Assembly (NCBI GenBank): GCA_012840125.1
Contig: DULZ01000041.1
Location: 1-57,137 of the forward strand
Direction: 5' to 3'
Source of the DNA: Clostridia bacterium
Lineage (GTDB): Bacteria > Bacillota > DULZ01
Length of the DNA: 57,137 nucleotides
The translations under genes were made by a program, and so were the position numbers. Under the pieces are notes generated by a model. It saw nothing but the letters and a program-made list of their open reading frames with translations. It searched no databases and had not been told where the DNA came from. Position 1 is the stretch's first letter. The number at the start of each line of letters is the position of its first letter. Shown here piece by piece: positions 53,208-57,137 of this stretch.

Positions 53208-54608
53208 TTATTTTCCAAATTTGATCTGGATAGTGGTTCCTACGCCGGTTTTGCTGGTTATGGCGAATCCGGCGTTATGTTTCTCTACAATTTGCTTGAC
53301 CAGGGCCAGTCCCAGCCCGATGCCCCCTTCTTTCCTGGAACGGGATTGATCTACCCGGTAGAAGGGTTCCGTCACTTTGCTGACATGTTCCTCATCCATG
53401 CCTCTTCCTTGATCCGCCACAAAAACTTCCGTCCCCCGGTTGTCCTGTTTCACTCCCAAGATCACCTTCTGTCCGGGGGAACTGGCCTTGATGGCATTAT
53501 CTACCAGGTTGATCAGCGCCGTCTTAAACAGCTCCTTATCTACCGGCACCTGGGCCGGTGAGCCCGTGACTTCGATGGTGATGCCCTTTTCTTCCCCTTT
53601 CACCTGCATGATGTGTTGCACTTCCACCAGGATTGCCAGCACATCTTCTTCTTTCAATTGCAAAGGGTTTTCCCTGATGAAGATCAAGTCCATCATCTTT
53701 TTAGCCAGGTTTAGAATACGTTTTCCTTCGGCATGGATGTATAACAAGCTTTTGTGGAAGACTGCCGGGTCGTATTTAGCTTTTAACAAGAAGTCCGCAT
53801 AGCCGATAATGGAAGTAAGGGGAGTGCGGAGTTCATGGGTCAGATTGTCAATAAAAAGCTGCTGGCGCTGGCCTTGTTCTTCCAGTTGCTTGATTTTCCG
53901 TTCCACTTCCTCCGCCATGAGGTTGAATTGTTCTGCCAGGAGTCCTACTTCATCTTTACGCTTCACTTTAGTCCTCACGTGGTAATTCCCGGAAGCAATA
54001 CTCTGTGCCGTGGCGGTTAATTCTTGAAAAGGCCTTAAGAGAAAGATACTGGATTGCCAGGTTACCAGGGCCACCACCGCCAAGCCCACCAATCCCGTTT
54101 TTAAGAAAAACAAGTACTGGTCCCACCGGTGTTTCTCCACGTGGGTTATCTCTCTAATCATGGCCAGAACGATTTTTTCTTGGCCGATTTCCAAAAGGTT
54201 GGATACGAACAAGTATAGCCGGCCGTCTTCCCGCCGGATGATGAAATTCTTGTGACCTTCCAGCGCTACTTTAAGTTCAACCCGCTCATAAAACCAAGCG
54301 CGGGGGGCATTGGAAGCGAGAAGCTCCAGGTTCTCATCATAAATTTCCAAGTAATTTCTATCGGTACTGACCAGGTCCACCAGGTTTTTACTGTAGTCTT
54401 TTAATGCTATTCTTTCCTGCAGCGGCTGGGTGCTCATTAAATACAACTGCAGCGTGGAGTGCAGGTTGCCTTCTTCCTCAAGGCTTCTTTCAATCTCCTC
54501 GTTAAGGAGATTCCGGTACGTATTTTCCGTTACCACGATACTGGTGACCGACAAGGACAGGATATAGACCGCCAGGCAGAGGATGAAAATTTTCCGGCCG
54601 AATTTCAT
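53208..54608 (-). CDS. Sensor histidine kinase (HAMP-HisKA-HATPase)
   Basis: A 466-residue membrane kinase. TM1 spans about residues 8-28, an extracytoplasmic sensor about 29-165 and TM2 about 168-190. A HAMP domain near 192-245 is followed by HisKA with the phosphorylated His in NLTHELRTPLTSIIGYADF near 258. The HATPase has LVDNAIKASSPGQ near 368, VADQGRGMDEEHV near 398 and GGIGLGLALVKQIV near 430. It lies one base after the response-regulator gene and forms a PhoR/ResE-type pair with it. The signal is unknown. Confidence 0.93.
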   Translation of the reverse strand: MKFGRKIFILCLAVYILSLSVTSIVVTENTYRNLLNEEIERSLEEEGNLHSTLQLYLMSTQPLQERIALKDYSKNLVDLVSTDRNYLEIYDENLELLASNAPRAWFYERVELKVALEGHKNFIIRREDGRLYLFVSNLLEIGQEKIVLAMIREITHVEKHRWDQYLFFLKTGLVGLAVVALVTWQSSIFLLRPFQELTATAQSIASGNYHVRTKVKRKDEVGLLAEQFNLMAEEVERKIKQLEEQGQRQQLFIDNLTHELRTPLTSIIGYADFLLKAKYDPAVFHKSLLYIHAEGKRILNLAKKMMDLIFIRENPLQLKEEDVLAILVEVQHIMQVKGEEKGITIEVTGSPAQVPVDKELFKTALINLVDNAIKASSPGQKVILGVKQDNRGTEVFVADQGRGMDEEHVSKVTEPFYRVDQSRSRKEGGIGLGLALVKQIVEKHNAGFAITSKTGVGTTIQIKFGK

Positions 54609-54609
54609 G

Positions 54610-55263
54610 TTAATCCTCCAGCCGGTAACCGAACTTGTAGATGGTCTTGATCTTGTCGGTGCCCAGTTTGCTCCTCAGCCGCTGGATATGCATATCCACC
54701 GTCCTGGTGTTGCCTTCAAAATCATACCCCCACACCACTTCCAACAACCTGTCCCTGGACAAGGCACAGCCCTTGTTTTCCACCAGAATCCGCAGCAGGT
54801 CAAATTCTTTGCAGGTCAGTTCTATTTCTTTCCCCTGGCGCAGTACTTTGCGCTGGTCCAGGTAGATTTCCAAACCATCGTCAATGATTGCTTTATTTTT
54901 CTCCTTCCCCGCCCGGCGCAGCACGGATTTGATGCGGGCTAAAAGCTCGATGGCTTCAAAAGGTTTGGTGATGTAATCATCGGCTCCCATTTCCAAGCCT
55001 TTGATCTTGTCTTGCAGCCGGTCCTTGGCGGTCAAAACGATGGTGGGGATGTCCTTGCTCGCAATTTTGGGCAATAGCTCAAACCCGTCGTATTTGGGCA
55101 GCATGAGGTCCAGGATGACGAGGTCGATCTTCCCCGTGTCTATTAAGTTAAGGGCCTCCTCCCCGTCGGCGGCTTCCAGGGTATCGTACCCGGCCATGGT
55201 CAGATTCATTTTGATGAGCTCCCGAATGGGATCTTCATCTTCCACAATTAAAACAATACTCAT
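54610..55263 (-). CDS. OmpR/PhoB-family response regulator
   Basis: A 217-residue regulator. The receiver domain has VEDED near residue 8, the phosphorylated Asp in LVILDLMLPKYDG near 52, the Thr of TIVLTAKD near 80 and the Lys of DDYITKPF near 102. The winged-helix C-terminus runs to IKTIYKFGYRLED, with RTVDMHIQRLRSKLG as the recognition-helix region. ATG 55263 follows GTGAGGG; the open frame continues upstream to 55356 without receiver features. Confidence 0.95.
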   Translation of the reverse strand: MSIVLIVEDEDPIRELIKMNLTMAGYDTLEAADGEEALNLIDTGKIDLVILDLMLPKYDGFELLPKIASKDIPTIVLTAKDRLQDKIKGLEMGADDYITKPFEAIELLARIKSVLRRAGKEKNKAIIDDGLEIYLDQRKVLRQGKEIELTCKEFDLLRILVENKGCALSRDRLLEVVWGYDFEGNTRTVDMHIQRLRSKLGTDKIKTIYKFGYRLED

Positions 55264-55313
55264 AACCCTCACCCCACCTCTAAGTATAGCATGTAAAGGG
55301 CCGGGTCCGGTTT

Positions 55314-55577
55314 TCAGGTGGAGTAAAAAGCTGTGCGCTTCACCAGCACCTCCCAAACAAAAAGAAGGAGGATGTCGCCAATCCTTCCCGGCAGATCCGC
55401 TTCGAAGGCCGGGCTTACCTCCCGGGAAAAATACACAGCTAAATCGATGTCTCTCCCGGGATGCCGGTATTCGGTGCCGTAGGAGCCGAATAGGAAAACG
55501 GCGACGATTTCCGGGTCCTTGGCAAAGAGAGCAGGTAACAGGGGAGTTTTATCGTCAATATCCAGGAGGGTGTTCAT
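55314..55577 (-). CDS. MntA-like nucleotidyltransferase domain protein, C-terminally short
   Basis: An 87-residue protein with the minimal nucleotidyltransferase signature FLFGSYGTEYRHPGRDIDLA near residue 25-45 (GS then D-x-D). Family members of the MntA antitoxin type usually have about 100-140 residues and pair with a HEPN toxin gene. Here the protein stops after RTAFYST and no HEPN gene is adjacent, so it may be a truncated relic. ATG 55577 follows GGGGA. It lies upstream of the response regulator on the same strand. Confidence 0.6.
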   Translation of the reverse strand: MNTLLDIDDKTPLLPALFAKDPEIVAVFLFGSYGTEYRHPGRDIDLAVYFSREVSPAFEADLPGRIGDILLLFVWEVLVKRTAFYST

Positions 55578-55759
55578 GGGACAATCCCCTTTACACCCTG
55601 ATGGCAACGAGGAATAATATGGAAATCAAACTTTAGTTTTTCCGCCGGGAAGAAGGTAAAAGACCAGGGGGGAGAGAACTGTCTTAACGTTATCCCTGCC
55701 GGGATTTCGCAGGCAGTTCAAGTTTGGGACAAGAAGTTAACGCAAGGAGTGAAGGCTGT

Positions 55760-56092
55760 ATGAAGAAAGTAGGCATTATTCGCTGCCGGCAGACGGAAGA
55801 CCTGTGCCCGGGCACCAGTTGTTTTAAAGTTACCAAAGAGGGGAAGCAAGCTTTTGAGGAAACCGGCCCGGTGGAGGTCGTCGGTTTTGTTTCCTGCGGC
55901 GGCTGCCCTGGGAAGAGGGCCGTGAGCAGGGCGAAGCTTTTGGTAGACAAGGGGGCGGAAATCATTGCCCTGGCTTCCTGCCTGGGCTTAGGAAAGCCCT
56001 TGAGTTTTCCCTGTCCCCATTTCGAGGCCATTGCCAGCGCTACGAAAAAGAAACTCGGCCCTGAGATCACGGTACTGGAGTGGACTCATTAA
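55760..56092 (+). CDS. CGGC-domain putative metal-binding protein
   Basis: A 110-residue cytoplasmic protein of the CGGC family. The N-terminus KKVGIIRCRQTEDLCPGTSC holds two or three cysteines. The signature GFVSCGGCPGKRAVSRAKLL lies near residue 42 and ALASCLGLGKPLSFPCPH near 75. The spaced cysteines suggest metal or Fe-S binding; no reaction has been assigned to the family. The ATG follows AAGGAG at about ten bases. It is monocistronic, with a strong terminator downstream. Confidence 0.82.
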   Translation: MKKVGIIRCRQTEDLCPGTSCFKVTKEGKQAFEETGPVEVVGFVSCGGCPGKRAVSRAKLLVDKGAEIIALASCLGLGKPLSFPCPHFEAIASATKKKLGPEITVLEWTH

Positions 56093-56109
56093 GAAAGCAC
56101 CGGCATATT

Positions 56110-56147
56110 AAAAGAGCCTGGGCCTTGAACCGGCCCAAGGCTCTTTT
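56110..56147 (+). terminator. Terminator after the CGGC-domain gene
   Basis: AAAAGAGCC-T-GGGCC on the left pairs with GGCCC-AA-GGCTCTTTT on the right (56110-56147) across a short loop, ending in four Ts. Confidence 0.85.
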
Positions 56148-56245
56148 GCTCCTTCTTCAGGCACCTTGTTTCCCCACAGTCACCAACCGCCGCCGGCGAG
56201 CATATGATGGAAGCCAAATGAGTATGAAAATGGAGGAGACATTCC

Positions 56246-56695
56246 ATGGGGTTGTGTTATGGGGAACTAAACCACCTGCGGATCTTGGAAGAGGCGGGGT
56301 TTTGGAAAAGACAGGAAGCGGAGCATACGGTGGTGATTAGGGAAATTGTCCCTACTTTGGAGGCGCCCTATGCTGACCGGCTGCAAGACCTGCAGCTGTC
56401 CTTCCAGGAGATGGAAAACACCGTTGTGCAGTTGATCGAAAGGCTGGTCAGGGCCCACTGCCCGGTAAGCCCGGCTTTGGCCGGGGAAATCCGGCGTTTA
56501 ATCGAAAATACCGCACAGCAAAGCCGGGTGTTTGTTAACTTCCTCAACACCCTGCTGCAGGAGAGCGCCGCCCTGCAAGAAAATCCTACAGCGGCGGTGG
56601 TCATCAACCATATTATCCGGGAATCGGAATACTACCTGGGCATTGCCCAGGCTTATCTCAGCGACCGGCCTTGCAGTCCGGTGCCACCCGTTTAA
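56246..56695 (+). CDS. DUF2935 family protein (single-domain form)
   Basis: A 149-residue all-helical soluble protein. The N-terminal block ELNHLRILEEAGFWKRQEAEHT and the C-terminal VINHIIRESEYYLGIAQAYL fit DUF2935, a ferritin-like helical-bundle family with His/Glu residues suited to a di-metal site. Described members often have two such domains in about 270 residues; this one has one. The ATG has GGAGGAG seven bases upstream. Function is unknown. Confidence 0.7.
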   Translation: MGLCYGELNHLRILEEAGFWKRQEAEHTVVIREIVPTLEAPYADRLQDLQLSFQEMENTVVQLIERLVRAHCPVSPALAGEIRRLIENTAQQSRVFVNFLNTLLQESAALQENPTAAVVINHIIRESEYYLGIAQAYLSDRPCSPVPPV

Positions 56696-56713
56696 CCGCC
56701 GGGTGGCTGTTTT
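56683..56713 (+). terminator. Terminator overlapping the end of the DUF2935 gene
   Basis: GCCACCCG (56683-56690) pairs with CGGGTGGC (56700-56707) across a nine-base loop that contains the stop codon; TGTTTT follows. Confidence 0.7.
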
Positions 56714-56803
56714 GCTGTTGAGAAATATTTTATCCTGGAAGGAACAAAAAGGTGGGCGTCGAAGTCTATACCAGTGGAAAATATGCCAAAGGAGGAAGAT
56801 ATT

Positions 56804-57137
56804 TTGCGGCAGAGAGCAAGGATGATAGCCCTATTAAGTTTACTGGTATTCCTGGTATGGGTCGTGACCCCCGTTGGGGCGGCTGACGGCACCAAGACTT
56901 TAAAAGCCATCTTCAGGAATTTGCAGATTGTCGTTAACGGCAAAACCCTGATTTCCGATAAGGAACCCTTTATCGTAGACGGCGTTACCTACGTTCCCAT
57001 CCGGCTGGTATCCGAAGCCACCGGAGCCACGGTGGACTGGGACGGCGCCCAGGGCCGGGTGATTATCACCACTAAGGCGACCATGGATCAAGCCCAAATA
57101 GACAAGATTAAACAGGAAAGCTACCAGCAAGGGTACG
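56804..57137 (+). CDS. Secreted protein with copper-amine-oxidase N-terminal domain (runs off right edge)
   Basis: The first 111 codons are visible. A signal peptide with core LLSLLVFLVWVVTPVGAA (about residues 10-27, likely cleaved after GAA) is followed by the Cu_amine_oxidN1 domain: IVVNGKTLISDKEPFIVDG near 45 and TYVPIRLVSEATGATVDWDG near 65. The domain is common in secreted or S-layer-associated proteins of Clostridia and has no amine oxidase activity itself. TTG 56804 has AAAGGAGG eight bases upstream; an ATG six codons later lacks one. The rest of the protein lies outside the window. Confidence 0.8.
   Translation, partial: MRQRARMIALLSLLVFLVWVVTPVGAADGTKTLKAIFRNLQIVVNGKTLISDKEPFIVDGVTYVPIRLVSEATGATVDWDGAQGRVIITTKATMDQAQIDKIKQESYQQGY

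Overview
The window is a replication-origin region of a Gram-positive, endospore-forming anaerobe of the class Clostridia, with a Moorella/Peptococcaceae-like gene set. The evidence is the order rsmG-mnmG-mnmE-jag-yidC-yidD-rnpA-rpmH-oriC-dnaA-dnaN-recF-remB-gyrB-gyrA, a T-box in front of serS, parAB with two parS sites, spore genes (yyaC, a GerM-type lipoprotein, bactofilin with an M23 peptidase), selenocysteine genes and a membrane molybdoenzyme. Base composition looks moderately GC-rich (by eye a little above half). Genus cannot be fixed from the sequence alone. I saw no insertion sequence, prophage or CRISPR array.

Left block (1-6.7 kb, mostly + strand, running towards the origin). The 5' end of a sigma-54 activator gene leaves the window at the left edge. 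A near-perfect -24/-12 promoter opposite it drives a three-gene DMSO-reductase-family operon (catalytic, four-cluster Fe-S and NrfD-type membrane subunits). Next come a DUF2064 transferase of the type linked to selenium metabolism and a CCG-domain Fe-S protein, closed by a bidirectional terminator.

Central left arm (6.7-32.6 kb, almost all - strand, transcribed away from the origin). In order: selB-selA; a branched-chain amino acid ABC transporter (livJHMGF) with a CBS/ACT sensor at its end; an M24 peptidase; a GerM lipoprotein; a YkvI-type membrane protein; yyaC (+); a bactofilin/M23/DUF4446 operon; a DUF554 membrane protein; a PPC-domain protein; parS-parB-parA; then the conserved origin-proximal RNA-modification and membrane-insertion genes to rpmH.

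Origin (32.7-34.7 kb). DnaA boxes lie on both sides of dnaA. The dnaA-dnaN gap has a perfect box followed by a CTA-repeat (DnaA-trio-like) and an AT-rich stretch, the likely unwinding site.

Right arm (34.7-49.9 kb, + strand). dnaN, recF, remB, gyrB and gyrA are followed by a PdxT-fold protein that has lost its whole glutaminase triad and is translationally coupled to gyrA. Then come T-box-serS, a FUSC-family protein, four tRNA genes and a compact run feoA-feoB-(nicotianamine-synthase-like)-(flippase-like)-pssA, with a candidate metal-repressor site at its promoter, then tadA and a fifth tRNA.

Right block (50.0-55.6 kb, - strand, against the fork) carries a Dam-type methylase, a beta-propeller-like lipoprotein, a small acidic lipoprotein, a histidine kinase/response regulator pair and a short nucleotidyltransferase. 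A CGGC-domain protein, a DUF2935 protein and the start of a copper-amine-oxidase-N-domain protein close the window on the + strand.
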